The translations under genes and the position numbers were made by a program. From Pyropia yezoensis (taxonomy: Eukaryota > Rhodophyta > Bangiophyceae > Bangiales > Bangiaceae), in NCBI GenBank assembly GCA_009829735.1, contig CM020618.1, positions 3,408,882-3,472,881 on the forward strand: a DNA stretch of 64,000 nt, given 5' to 3'. The notes beneath the pieces were generated by a model that worked only from the letters and a program-made list of their open reading frames with translations, did no database searches and was not told the DNA's origin. Every line of letters starts with the position of its first letter. Position 1 is the first letter of the stretch. This document shows positions 32,201-44,879 of this stretch, piece by piece.

Positions 32201-33470
32201 CCCTACAGCCGGACACCCGGGGGGTTCGCGCATGTTCGCAGCAATGCGAAGGTTCTTCTACTGGCCAGGTAGGGCCGTCGACGTGGTCGACCACGTAAGG
32301 GGATGCCACCCCTGTGCACGTAACCGCATGAGTCTACATAGGCAGGCGTCTGCCATGAAGCTATTCCCACCTGATGGGCCCAACGAGCAGGTCGCTATCG
32401 ACATACTCGGGCCACTTCCGGTAACGGAAGAAGGGAACAGGTACATCCTAGTCATGTCAGACCGATTCCCTAAGCTGTCACGAGCGGCAGCCATCCCGAA
32501 TGATACGGCATATACCATGATGAACGCAGTGGCTGACCACTGGATCATTGCATACGGAGTCATGAAGCAACTCCTCTCCGACAATGGAGCAAACCTGACG
32601 TCAGCATTCTGCACTAAGGTCATGGGCATGTTCGGGATCGAACCACGTCGGGCATCCGACTACCACCCGCAGACCAACGGACAGGTGGAGCGCTTCAACC
32701 GCACCATCGTCAAGATGCAACAGTGCTACGTGGCCGAGCACACGAACACTTGGGACAGGCTCCTGTCCGTACTCACCCTGGCATACAATGCCAGGCCACA
32801 TCGGAGCACGAACATCGCTCCACTGGAGTAGGTCATGCCACTAGGCGTCGGTAACCTGACGCTGCCGCCAGGCAGGTGCACTCGGTATAATACACCAAAA
32901 GGCCGACCGACCGAACGTATACACCTAGCTTGGTTGGCCAAGCTATCGTGGATGATACCGAAACTCAAGGGCGCCCTTGACCGTACACAACTTCGATACA
33001 AGAAGAACTTCGACGCCCGACTACGGGTGCGCAACGCTACCCTGATGACAGGTGACTGGGTCTACATCAGACACCAGAAGTTCCGGGGGAACAAGCTCAT
33101 GCAACCGGTCAAGGGACCGTACCAGATTCTCCACAGAGATGACCACTCTGTTATTCTACACTTCGATACGGAGATCCAACGCATCAGTGCGAATGATGTC
33201 ACACCAGCGCCGAAGCCAGAACATCCCCAGCCGGTACCGGCTGGGTTGCTACATGAAGCGCTTACCACCCACCGGTCGGATGACCCGGTGGGACCGGATG
33301 GAATCCCATACCAGGTGGAGAGCATCGTCGGACATACCGACCCAGATCTACCAGAACCCTGGTACGTCAAGGTAATGTGGGTCGGTTACGACTCACCCAC
33401 CTGGGCACAGGCGGCGAATATACCCCGCCAACTACTCATGCCCTACATGAGGCGACGCCGCCTCCTGTAA
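29292..33470 (+). pseudogene. pol: pol of element 2 (several stops and frameshifts)
   Basis: Very close to element 1 at protein level in RT, RNase H, integrase and chromodomain. Damage: a 4-base insertion near 29630 destroys the frame at the protease active site; TAA at 29805; TGA at 31788 at the end of RNase H; TAG at 32829 late in the integrase. The RT motif is F-L-D-D rather than Y-L-D-D. Not functional. Confidence 0.92.
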
Positions 33471-33550
33471 CAACCCAACCGAATCCGACTTCGGATGTAG
33501 GGGGGTGGGGCTTAGTCCTACTAAGTAGGGTGTGACATGGTTACGGCAGA

Positions 33551-33615
33551 CTTAGGTTTCTAAGTCAAATCAGACTTAGGTTTCTAAGTCGAACCAAGCT
33601 TAGGTAACTAAGTAA
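33551..33615. repeat. Hairpin array of element 2 (three units)
   Basis: Two GACTTAGGTTTCTAAGTC units and one CTTAGGTAACTAAG unit in the same place as in element 1, where there are four. Confidence 0.7.
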
Positions 33616-33883
33616 ACCTGAACCTTAATAAGTTGACTTAAAGGTAAAAGCTAACTCCGATAATATCGAAGTAACTAGGGGGCTTACAAGGGAGGACGAC
33701 CTCCCCAAGTATGAACCAACTGGAAGAAGTTGGACGGGAGGCAAGGCACCACCGAGCCAGAAGGGGTACTCCCCAGGGCAGCAAACAGAGGCAAGCAATG
33801 CCCCCAAAGGGGATGAGTTTATACTCACTAATACCCGGCCACCATTAGGGTCAGCGGATCTTTCACTCTCACCCCCACACCCA

Positions 33884-36415
33884 TCAGAAGGGGTTACCCC
33901 CGCCAGGAGAAGGGGGCCAGTCACGCGTCGTCGCGTACACTTCCGTACTCCAACGGTCGGCTATCTCACGCCGGTTGAGCGCTTGAGCTACCTCAGCGCT
34001 AAGATGCACCAGAGTGCTGTCACCAGCCTCCACAGCATCCAGAGCCATCTGTAGGCGGTTGAGCACCCAACCGAGGCAACGCGCGGTACCGACCAGCGCA
34101 GCAGCTGGGGGGATGTCCCCCCAGCTAACCGGAGGCGCCTCCGTGAACTCACGAGAGAGAAGGGCGTTAACGCCCTCATACCACAAGCGAGGACCCCCGT
34201 CGGGCATGACGGGAGCCGGCGATGCCACCGGAGAAACCGGAGCTACAGCCGGAGGAGTGGACACCGCCACCGCCGGACACGGCGGTAGCTGGTAAGGAGC
34301 ACGGTACGACTGTGAAGGAGGACCAGACTCCTGGGCAGAACGCCCACCGGGAACCCGGTGGAACTCCCCACGACGACGATACATCTCGCGGCCTCCACCA
34401 GTGGAGTCGCACTCACGGCGACGGCGACCCGTCCTCATAGGAGTCGGGTTACCGAACCAGGGGGTTCCCACCTGGAGAGGGTCGGGCAGAACCACGGGAA
34501 TACCCAGGCCTGGTACCGACTCGGTGGATGCCCACCCCTGGTATCCATCCTCACCCGAGATAACTCGGCGGATACGTAGCGAGTGACGAGGCAACGGGAG
34601 CGTTCCCGGTTGCGCGTCGCGGAACGGCGGCAAGGTTGCCACCGCCGACCAGTTCACGGCATCGTGAACGGCCACGAGCGCAGTCAGCTCACGGGTTAAC
34701 CCCTTCCCAGTAGCAATGGCGTCAACGCCTAGCTCCCCAAGGTGCCGACGGACACCCGTCGGAAGATGGAACAGCCGACCCTGTCGGCGGGCCGACAACA
34801 GGAAGGAAGAGACCTGCCCGAGGGTAACCTCGAGGGTGAAGACACCCTGCAGCGCATGCGTGGGCCGAGCGGCCAGCACGCTGGCGAAGTAGCGCAGGCA
34901 AGGACCGGTGTCAAACCGGAAAGCCGGGGCGGGCTCCCACCCTTCTTGCCACCCAGGCGGGCGCAACAGAGTGTACACGGGAGCACGACCGTTACCGGTC
35001 TGCTACGCGCACGTTATATCCGTGCGGAATGGGTCCGCCATGACACCATGGTTCCGACGCCAGCTGGAAGCTGACTTCAAGCCACCCATGGTCGGGAAGG
35101 GCGGCGTCAGCCACAGATACGGGGGATCCCCCGGGTAGTAGTCCAAACCGGGATACCGGTTGGTCCCAGGCACGAGCTGCCCGAAGGCCACAGGGGTCTG
35201 GGTAGCAGCCACCCCGCGGGCACCCGCAGGGTAATCCACCTCCCGCGGCAGCGCGGGGGCAACCAAGTCGCACACCCCAAAGGCGGGGTGCAGAGTAGCC
35301 TCAGGCCGCCCGACCCGGGCGCGCCAGAGTTGAGCATACCGGTCGTCCGGCTGACTGAGTACCCAATGATGCTCGACGCGAACCGCGTCAGGCTGGGCAA
35401 CCAGCCGAGCCAGCTCCCGCTCCCAACAGGGGTCCAACGAAACCGGACGGGAGGTACCTCCACGACGGCCCGGCGGGTGGAAGTCCACCCGCATCCGACC
35501 GCCTGAGTCCATGGCCTCTTGCACCGTCAGGCTACGCACCCGAGCCACCAGCTCGGAGACCGACAACGGGGGGTGTCCCACCGCAATGGCGGCACCGCCC
35601 CGCGCGGAAGCGGTACCGCCACCCGCAGAGGCGACGCCGCCACCGACCAGGCCAACGTGGCCGCCCAACGGGGCAACCCGGGCCGGCCCAGGAAGAAGCG
35701 CCGGCGCTGGCGGAAGCCCAACGGGTAGGTGCACCGGCGCCGGGGCACGGGGACGAGGAGGAAGAAGTAGAGCGGGCGCCCGCCCGGAGTAGCTCCCGGA
35801 GTCAACCGCCATGGGGGAAGGAGCGTCTTGACCGCTCGACGCCCGCGGCACCGCGGGTAGGGTACCGGCACCGGCACCACCCGTCGACGTCGCCCCCGTC
35901 TCGGAAGGGGAAGGCACTTGGACAGCCTCCGGAGCCGGAGCACCGGCCGTGCGGACACCCGCACCGTCTTGACTCGCCGCACCGGGTGTCGCACCGCCAC
36001 CACCACCCACGTCAACGTCGGGATCGCCTTGAGGAGTCACCGTCCGGACACCCGGACGTCCTTGCCCAGCCGGAGTCGGCCGGGAATCGCTACTTCCGCC
36101 GTAGGGCGGGCCATCTTGGGGTAGCTGCGGCGAGCCGGCACCGGCACCAGGCTCCATCCGGGTAGCCGGAAGGGAAGGGGTAGAGGCAGCCACGCGCGGT
36201 TGACCGCCGGGTTGACCCCCGACCGACGGCACCGTCGTGCCGCTGCACACGGACGACAGTCCTCCGGCCGACACACGGACGGACGCCACAGGCTCGTCGT
36301 CTTCCGACGAGCTCGCCCCAAAACGCGCGGCGTCAGGACCGACAGGCGCGTCGTCCTCCATCTCCTCCCCGATTAGGAGGTCTTCCTCCTCCCCAAGCAC
36401 CTGGGGATAGGACAT
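33884..36415 (-). pseudogene. Antisense gene of element 2 (one nonsense codon)
   Basis: ATG 36415 to stop 33884, 844 codons, a single TAG at 35005-35003 (Leu codon in element 1). The N-terminal Pro/Gly-rich part is about as similar to element 1 as the rest of the element. The C-terminal two thirds is much more diverged in DNA but keeps frame and the conserved protein blocks, including S-S-W-R-R-N-H-G-V-M-A-D and D-R-W-S-T-E-V-Y-A. It has extra Ala/Gly repeats near 35580-35660. Confidence 0.8.
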
Positions 36416-37000
36416 GATAACGGGTGGCAGAGTCCCCCGCGCCCACAAGCCCTCGACGGCTACGACCCGGTACGGTGGTGCCACCGGGACGAGCCAGGGA
36501 AGCGCGGGCACCCGCGCTTATGACCACAAACAGCCACGAGAAGCGCCGCAGGCACGCGGGTCGACCCGCGCCAGCCGAGCTACGAGGGCGCTCCACCCAG
36601 GCACCTGGACCGGAGCCACGCCCCCCCCACACGGGGTAGGCAAGGGGGGTCGCCCCCAACCGCCCCCACTCAACGCGGGCAGCCCCCGCCCCCCACTCAA
36701 TCGTCCACACGAGAGAGGCTCCCCCTACCACCAGACACCTGGTGGCGGATCCGCCTGCACCACACCTCGGAAAGGGGGGTCGTGAACAGAAACCCGCATC
36801 GGGAATTTAATGGTCCGGAAAACGGATCGTGTGTGTACCACACAAAGGGGGGCACCCCCCTCAGACAACCTCGAAAACGGGTGTCTGTCGCGACCGGGCG
36901 CAAAGCCCCACCCGACGGGTAAACGGTCACGCGACCCACGTACATTCGGTAACCCGAGTGCAACTCGACCCGAGGACGGGCCGAATCTAAGGGGGGGATA

Positions 37001-37180
37001 CGTAGCAATCCACCGCCGGCCAAGGTAGAACAACAATCCCCTCCCATTTGGGCTCCCATCTTGGTCCCGTGGCTTGCGCTCCAAGGACAGCAACCTTGGC
37101 CTCCCGGTGACGTTGGTGCCGATCCCCCTTGGTAAGTGTTCCCTGAGAGTGGACGTGCGACGGATTCCTATTGTGCTACA
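37001..37180 (+). repeat. 3' LTR of element 2, internally deleted
   Basis: 180 bp. CGTAGCAAT at the 5' end joins directly to AATCCACCGCCGGCC, deleting about 180 bases that include both TATA-like motifs. The first base is C instead of T. Confidence 0.9.
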
Positions 37181-39729
37181 CCCCCCCCCCCGCCCCCCCT
37201 TCCTCCGCGGTGGCCGGCGTCGCAGGCGGGATGGTGTCCATCGCTGCTGCCCCCGCGGCATCGACGACGACGAGCCGAAAGCCGGTTAGGCCTCGGACGG
37301 TCGGGTTTAGCACTGGGGGCACCCCCACCACCTCCCACGGACAGCGTGCTGCCAGTCCTCTGCCCACAAATGCAGCGGCTGTCACATAGCCCGGCTTTGT
37401 TTCCCCATTGACGGCAGCAGGAAGCGCGTCAACCGCCGACGCAGCCGACGCCGGTGGTGGAGCACCCGCCGCCGTGGCGGTGGCTGGGCGGGAAGGCGCT
37501 TGCAGATGCTGTCCTCGCTGCGGCTGGCCCCGCTGCGGCTGCTGCATTGCAGTTGTTCCCAACAGAGCGGCTGCCGCGTCGGCGAGTCGCTCGGGCTTCG
37601 TCACCTCCCCCATGTGGTAGACAAAATGAGCATCAGCCATGCGGAGCTGTGCATCCGTGACATCGGTGCGGTGCAGTGCCTCTGTACAGACGGGAGTCCC
37701 GTCCCTGTCGGCCCGGGAAGTTGGGGGGGGGAGCCCGTGGACAATGTCAAACCGCTGCGCAGCGGGCGCGAATACGCCGGCAGTACCTTGCGGTTCTGAC
37801 AGCGTCGTAAACGCGCACGACCGTGAGTGCCACAAGAGGTACGGGGCGAGGCAGTTCTCGATGCTTTCAAAGCCGATGCGCCTTGCGACGGCATCCCAGG
37901 AGCGCACGACGGCAGTCACAGCACATCGAACGGTGGCGCTGAGTGCCAACAAGGCGAGCCCCTCCCGGTGCGCAGCGCACGCGTCGTCAGCACCCTGTTC
38001 AGGGCTGCTTGGGACGCCCGTACCCCCAACGGCGGAACGAGGACGCTTTCGCCCATGTGGGGGAGGCTCAGCTCCGGCAGCCGCAGCAGCGGACGCGCAG
38101 GCCCACCATGACGAAAAGGCCTTCCTGCGCCCGTCGCTGTGTACCGCAGGCGCGGCGATTGGTGGTGGAAGTGTGCCTTGCAGCTTGCGGGTCGGTGTCG
38201 ATGACGGGCGCGCGGGGCGGAATGGTAGTGTTGTTGGCCGCTGCCGCTGTGGTGCAAGCCGCCGCCGCTCTTCCGCGTCAGCGGCAACAAGCGGGTGCAG
38301 CGAGGAGAGCCACAGTAACAGCCCGAAAGGCTCCATCTCGGCAGCAGCCTGCAGTCGCTCACAACGACAGGGCTGGCGTTCGGCGGCAGAGTCGCTGGCG
38401 CTGCCAGCACACAAGCCGCCATCAACGGCACCACAGCCGCGTTCAAAGGCGGTGGTGCCGAGGGCGCCCTCCAGAATGGCTATAAGACACCGCTTGTCTG
38501 GTGTCAGCACGCCCACTCGCTGCAGGCCTCGGGCAGCGCCCCGGCGAGCAGTCTGCCACCCCGGCCGGCCGGGCAGTGGCAACGGCTGCGGCGACGCCAA
38601 GCGCGAGCGCTGCGACGTCACAAAAGACTCGTGGTGCCGACCGGTCGAGTGTGGCACATGCCGACCCTGTCCGGGACCAGGGCGATGCAGAACGGGCGGC
38701 GCGGCGCTTCCTGTGGTATGTTCCTGACCGGCTGTGTTTGTCTCTTGCCTGGCTTGGCACGCCGCGCTTTCCGCAGCGGCTGCGTACGCCGCGGTACGCG
38801 AAACTTCCTCCCCATGCCCGCAGCCAGCCGCGTGCCTGGCACATGCGTCCCGATGACGTAAGCTCGCGGCCAGGGCGGCCACGTCCAGGGCAGCTTCTTT
38901 CAGCGTCCCAACGTCAAGGACCGCTTGCCACACCCGGACGTCAACCGACGGGTCGCCCGACGTACAATCAACAACAGCAACGTTTGTCTGTCGTATTTTG
39001 TCGTCGTCGTGGTTGGCGTCTGTCATGTGGACGACACGGCCGGGCAGACCGCGGGTCTCCTCTTCGTGCAGCGGCGGTGGCGGTGGCCGTCGCGTCCGCG
39101 ACTGCAACTGCGGCGTCGGCCGCCTCGGCGGTGACACGTCCACACGCCCGGAGCGGAGGGCGAGCACGCGGAGCCACGCGGATGACGGGCGGGGACGCCG
39201 CCCGCGCGCGTCCCCGCCGCCCCCGCCGCCGAGCGGGGGCAAAGACACAAACCGCTTGAGGACCCACACCGCACTGTACATGCGCTTGATGTGGGAACCC
39301 TCCATCCACCACGTCAGCGGCGTGTGGAGCACGCGGCCCGACGTCGGGGACGTACCGGCAACAGCATTTTCGGCCTCGGGAGGCCAATCAGACCACGAGA
39401 GGGGCGGCCGCTTCGGCTGATGGTGCTGCTGCTGGCCTTGAACGGCGTGCCGAGCAGGGGGGCGCGTGAGCGTGATGGCCCAAAGCTTGACCGCCGGCCA
39501 CGTCGCGTCCTCGAGTGTCGCATCGGCCGAACGGGGTGCGGCCACTCCCGGAGCCGTACTGTTATCACCTCCACACGCTGACCGCACAGCAGCAGCTACC
39601 GGGACGCCCCCATTGCCGTCGGGATTGTCCAACTTTTCAATGCGCACCTTGTCCAGCACGAACAGGTCGCGCAACGCGGCGAGGCCGACAGTGATAGCGC
39701 GGGCGGGATATGAGTCGTGCAAGTCCTTG
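37181..39729 (-). pseudogene. Long interrupted gene, part 2 (no recognised domain)
   Basis: An open frame of about 850 codons between the solo LTR (right, upstream) and element 2 (left, downstream). Upstream it joins part 1 exactly when the solo LTR and one target repeat are ignored. It has ordered blocks (A-L-R-D-L-F-V-L-D-K-V, P-L-T-W-W-M-E-G-S, Y-S-A-V-W-V-L-K-R-F-V, L-L-L-W-L-S-S-L-H-P) separated by Pro/Arg/Gln-rich filler. Downstream continuation into the methyltransferase part across element 2 is inferred from strand and position. Function unknown. Confidence 0.5.
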
Positions 39730-40090
39730 TGTAGCACAATAGGAATCCGTCGCACGTCCACTCTCAGGGAACACTCACCAAGGGGGATCGGCACCAACGT
39801 CACCGGGAGGCCAAGGTTGCTGTCCTTGGAGCGCAAGCCACGGGACCAAGATGGGAGCCCAAATGGGAGGGGTTTGTTGTTCTACCTTGGCCGGCGGTGG
39901 ATTCGCCACCGGCCCCCTCGTTATAAACCCTCGGAGACACTACTAACTACCCTCCACCCCAAGATGCAAGTCCCTCTGGTCATACGTAACTTATAGATAC
40001 CGTGACCAGCTCGGACTCTCAAATTGAAGTTAAGGATTAGAAGTAGCCCCCCTGATATTAGGGTCAAAATACGGCAACCATATTGCTACA
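39730..40090 (-). repeat. Solo LTR with 5-bp target duplication
   Basis: 361 bp, the reverse complement of the element 1/2 LTR, flanked by CCTTG at 39725-39729 and 40091-40095. It is the remnant of an element lost by LTR-LTR recombination. It splits parts 1 and 2 of the gene around it. Confidence 0.95.
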
Positions 40091-40143
40091 CCTTGCATGC
40101 AATAGGGGAAGGCCGGCAACCACATCCGCCCTGAAAGTCCAGC

Positions 40144-40179
<36 letters not shown>

Positions 40180-40496
40180 ACGCCGCCGCCGCCGCCGCCG
40201 CTTGTCCCGCGCCGCTCATCGTCTCGGACAGCGTTTGGCGCCCCGGCGCGCCGCTTTGTCGAGCGCCTCCCCGCGGTAGCGGGCTGGTTGCCACGATCCT
40301 CCACAGGCCCTGACCTCTTGCCGCCGGCACCGCATTCGGTCCCGGTGGCGGTGGCGCCGCCAATTGCAGTGGCGGCGGTGTCAGCGGCGGGGGCGTCCGC
40401 CCCGTCACCGGCGGCGTCCACCACGGCCTCAGCGCAAGCGGTGACGATGCGCGTGACGCTGAAGACGAGCCACGAGGGTGGCAAAAGGTCTGCCAT
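40091..40496 (-). pseudogene. Long interrupted gene, part 1 (N-terminus)
   Basis: ATG 40496 (M-A-D-L-L-P-P-S-W) begins a frame with a short hydrophobic helix, an Ala/Thr-rich stretch, a basic patch and a Gly run (a GCC microsatellite at 40150-40200), ending ...S-P-I-A-C-K at the solo LTR. Without the LTR the frame continues K-D-L-H-D-S-Y into part 2. The ATG is the best available start, but the gene might begin further upstream or be a later portion of the ParB gene. Confidence 0.5.
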
Positions 40497-40562
40497 GCGG
40501 GCAGCCGGGCTTGTACTCGGAGACACGGCGCGGGTGAAGCTCCGCAAACGATCGCGGCAAGC

Positions 40563-40630
40563 TCCGCGTCGCAGTGCGGTGGGTCGTGTGCGCCGGATCC
40601 GCGTCGCAGTGCGGTGGGTCGTGCGCACCG
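40563..40630. repeat. Direct repeat of a 24-26 bp unit
   Basis: CGCGTCGCAGTGCGGTGGGTCGTG occurs twice, near 40567 and 40603, upstream of the part 1 start. The copy in the second contig is at 50847-50911. Confidence 0.7.
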
Positions 40631-42119
40631 CAGCCACCCACGGACAGAGTGTCGGGTTCGACCGACATTTGGCGCGCTTCTGTGTAGCCGCAAGTTCATA
40701 CATTCAAAATGGAATGCACTTGTCAATCGATATCTATCCTGTGCGGCGTCACTGTATCAAGAAAGATGTCCATATGTGTACTGAATGGGAATTGAAACCG
40801 ACGAGTACGTACAGAGCAGCTGTGTGATGTTCCCAGGTTTGCGCCCTCGGCGACCCTGCCACCCACACACCCCCCCGTCATCCCCCCGCACCGTCGTTCA
40901 AACACAGGAAACAAACAAATGCAAAACAGAAAACAGCACCACTCCCCACGACCACCACTGCCACACAAACTAGCTTCCCCTGGCATCCCCCATGTCAACA
41001 GACACACTCCTTGCGCGACCGCCTGAGGCCCATGCGGTCGCCTTTTTCAAATCGGGCGCCTCTTGGAAGGACCTCCATCCGCCGGCCGGCCGGAGCCGGT
41101 CCGTGACAGAGGCCGCCCCGTGTCCACGTCCGTCTCATCGTCCTCACGTGGGCGCTTCCTTCCGCCACTACCACCACCGAGTCGACGACCACCATCCTCG
41201 GTGCGGCGACCACCACCTCCTCGGGCGCTGTCGCCACCAGCACTCGCGCTCCGGCCTTCCCCTTTGTCGAGGCCGTCCCCCCGGACGCCGGGTCGCAATC
41301 GGGCACCATGCCCAGGGCGACCGGCCAGGCTACTCGCACCGCTGCCTCCACCGCCGCGGCCACGGCCGGCACTGGCGCGCACGCTACCGTGACTGACACC
41401 TCCAGACGCCAGACGAGCGACTCTAGTCGCCGGGCCGGTGCCACCACCATCGGAGCGGGAGCTACCACCGCGGCCGCCGCCGCCGCCGCCACCGCCGCCG
41501 CCGCCGCGGCTGCCACGGGGACCTCCGCCACTCCCAGGCGGGTGCCTCTGAGCAAGAGGAGGGGGGCGACGCCCAACTCTGTCTCGGTCGTCGGCAATTC
41601 TGGCGGCAAGGCTCGCAGAGAGTGCGGCGGCGTCCAGCGGCGGGGCACGACTCGGTGGCTTTGTGGCACCCCGTCGGCTTTGTGGTGGTCGCAATGGTGT
41701 TCTCGTTGAAGGGGTGAGGGCGGATGCCGGCGAAGGCCGTCGTCCGGGGAGTCCGGGACGCTGCGGTGGCCCCGTTGCCGGCGTCGTCCCGGTCACAGAC
41801 GTGGACGTTGCTGCTCGCCGGGGTGTCGTTGAGCTTTCCAGTGCGCGGGCCTCGGGCCCGGGCCGTGGGGTCCGCCGCCGTGCTACACTCGACTGCACCT
41901 CGACGGCCGGCTGGCTGCTGTCTCTGGCTCTACCGCCGCCGCCGCCGCCGCCGCGGCCACCGCCGCCGCTGACGGCGCGGGATGATTGCGTCGGCGCTGC
42001 TGTTCGCCCCATGCCCTTGGCACGACCAACAGCTGAGGTAACACGTTGGGCGCCAGGACTCCTGTCGCCGACACGCCCGCCTCTTCCGTCAGCGGCGCCG
42101 AGGACGTACTCGCTTACGC

Positions 42120-42650
42120 TGTCACTGTTGCTGCCGTCGTCGCTGCCGCTGTCGCCGTCACTGTCGCCGTCACTGTCGCCGCCACTGTCGCCGTCACTGC
42201 CACCGTCGCTGTCGCTGCCGCTGCCGCTGCCGCTGTCGCTGCTGACGCCACTGCCGCCGTCACTGCCGCCGTCGCTGTTGCTGCCGCTGCGACTGCCGCT
42301 GCCGCCGCCCCTGTTGCTGTCGCTGCCGCTGCCGCTGCCGCTGCCGCTGCCGCTGCGGCTGCCGCCGCCCCTGTTGTTGTCGCTGTCGCTGCTGACGCCA
42401 CTGCCGCTGTCCCTGCCGACGTCGCTGCCGACGTCGCTGCCGACGCCACTGCCGCTGTCGCTGCCGCTGTCGCTGCCGACGTCGCTGCCAACGTCGCTGC
42501 CGACGCCACTGCCGCTGTCGCTGCCGCTGTCGCTGCCGACGTTGCTGCCGACGCCACTGCCGCTGTCGCTGCCGCTGTCGCTGCCGAAGTCGCTGCCGAC
42601 GTCCCCGCCGCTGTCGCCGTCACCGTCGCCGTCACCGTCGCCACCCTTGT
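42120..42650. repeat. Ser-Asp-Gly minisatellite (CTGCCGCTGTCG family)
   Basis: About 500 bases of imperfect 6-18 bp units. In the gene frame they encode G-S-D-S-G-S-D-V repeats; other frames give Ala/Val or Leu/Pro. Length differs slightly from the second contig copy. Confidence 0.85.
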
Positions 42651-44879
42651 TTTCGGAGACACGCTGGCCGCAGTCGGTGCACCGGCCGCGCTCACGGAGA
42701 CGGCGGCGGGCTGCCACGTCATCCAGGGAGAGAAACACGCCTGCACGTAGAGGCAGAAACACTGCATCGTACAGCGGGTCGCCCTCGTGCTGCAGGTACA
42801 TGTGGAGGCGGATGCTGCGCGGGTAACTCACTTCCGCGAGGGCCTTGTGCGCTCGCCACACGTCATCCTTGGCGCCTGTGCCGCCGTGCACAAGTTCACT
42901 GCGAACAAATGATGAAAGAGTTGGGCGGCACGACCAACGTCATGGGCATTACCAATTGGTCGCGTCAGGTGGGGTCGTCGGCTTCCCGCTGCAAGGCCAG
43001 CACGCTTCCCGGCCAGACGCGCAGAGAAAACGCGTCTGCCCCAGACGCAAGAGCAAAAAAGCTTCTCGTCAGAGGCATCTCGTACACAGGATCAGAGACC
43101 ACCTGCACGTCAATGCCAGTGTCCTCGTCGTCATCGGCGTATTTGCCATCATCGTCCATAGTGCCGCTGGCACCAAGCGCCCCGTGCGAGGAGGAGCCCT
43201 TGCGACGCTCGCTCCCGCCCGGCCCACCACCACCGCCGCCACCGCGGCGACGCTGTCGACACTCGGCGGACGACCAATCGGGCAAGTCCGCGTGCGGGAC
43301 CTGTGGCACTGCGCCGGCAGTCGTCAGCAGCACCCTCGAGCCCGTCCGAGGAGCACGAACGCGAAGCGGTGGCAGTGCGTCGTCTCGGCTGCCGACAAAG
43401 TGCTGCTCGGTAGGCCCGGGGACGGGCCGCGTGGACGTGGCGGGAATCAGGTTCCGACCGGGCCGGGCGTAGGGCAGCTGCGAGTGCTCGCGGCGTGCAG
43501 CTTCAACCCTCTGAAGGCCGCGAAGGACCTTGTACGCCAGGGCCACCATACCCACATCGGCCGCCAACTTGCACAGGTACAGGCTGTGACGCTCGTTGTC
43601 GTCTGAGCTGCAGAGCTCGTCCACCCCTACGGCTTGCCGGCCTTGCCCTTTGCTCGTGAACTTGCGGTCCAGCGAATCAGTGTTGGTGTTGATGATGGGC
43701 GACCACAGGTCATCCACGTGCAGCCCCCCGTCGTCTGCACCGGGGGGTGTATCACCCGCGACAGTACCGCGACCCCCAGCAGCGACGCGACCTGTGTCGC
43801 CCTTCCGACTGCGCCTTGCACTGGCACCCCGCCGCTGCCCCTGCTTGGCCCGTCTCGCCAGCTCTGCCTCCCCAGGAACCCTGCGCATGAGCTCGTGCAG
43901 CGTCGCGTCCACAACGCTCCAAACCCGTCCCGCCGTCCCCGTGCCCGACTCCGCTCTAGGGCGGGCTTGCAGCCGCGAGGGCTGCCCCGCCGCCGCATGG
44001 ATACCGCCGCCACCCCCACCGCCGCCCCCGCCGTCGTCGTCGGCCATGTGCATGACAGGCATACCTACGGCCGTGGCGCCCTGGAGAATCGCCCAGCCGC
44101 GCTCAAAACGCTCGGTCGCAAGCACTGACGCGGCCGTCGTCTCCAAAATGGACAAGACTTCCTCGGGCCAGCCCGACGACATGACGTTTGCGTCGGCCTT
44201 TGCGCCCAGCGCAACCCGTGCGCCCGCGTTGACCATGTACGCCTTCGCCCGGGCGTCCGCGTCGTACCAGACGCCCAGCTCCAGAACGTCCCGCGCCTAG
44301 TGCTCCAGCGGCAACAGCGCCGCAAATGGAGGCAGTACCTCTCCCCGCGGCGCCGGCGGTGGCGCCACGCACGCGTCCTCCTGCTCCTCCTCGTCAGCAG
44401 CAGCAGCACCAGTTGCAGCCACCGCCAAGCGCGGCGGTGGTAGAGGGCAACCAAGCGCCGCCCGCCTCTCAGTAGCGTCGAGTGCTCGGGAAGCCGCCAC
44501 TGGCGGCACCGTATCGGTGTACGGCCGCGTCGAAGGGTCTACCCCACCGCCGCCCGAGGGAGCACGCCCTGCTTCTTCGAGGCTTCCACCCACTTGGTTC
44601 TTGCCCACGCCACGCGTGGCCTTGCTGGATCCGCGCGGCGTGCGCTTGGACTCCCCGTCGTTCTTGTCGGCCGCGTTGGCGGTCGCCTTGGCCTGAGGGC
44701 GGCGCGCACGGTTGGAGCGCGCTTTCTTCCTGGTCAGTGGTCTGGACCCACCACCGCCGCCGTGTGCCGCCCCCGCCACGGACGCTTGTCGCGTCGCCCG
44801 ATTAACGGCGCTGCGGGCGTGGCACCTCCGAAATGGGGTGGCCGACGTCGAGCCATCCGCCGGCCCACCACTGCCACCC

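Larger units (their letters stand above)
26519..37180 (+). mobile_element. Element 2: decayed sister copy of element 1
   Basis: Same order as element 1. The 5' LTR (363 bp) is complete; the 3' LTR (37001-37180) starts CGTAGC and lacks about 180 internal bases. gag has a one-base insertion, pol two frameshift/stop regions plus TGA and TAG, and the antisense gene a TAG. Flanks TTTCC (left) and CCCCC (right) do not form a target duplication; a C run at the right junction hampers judgement. It is inserted in a minus-strand gene of the ParB/methyltransferase locus. Confidence 0.92.
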
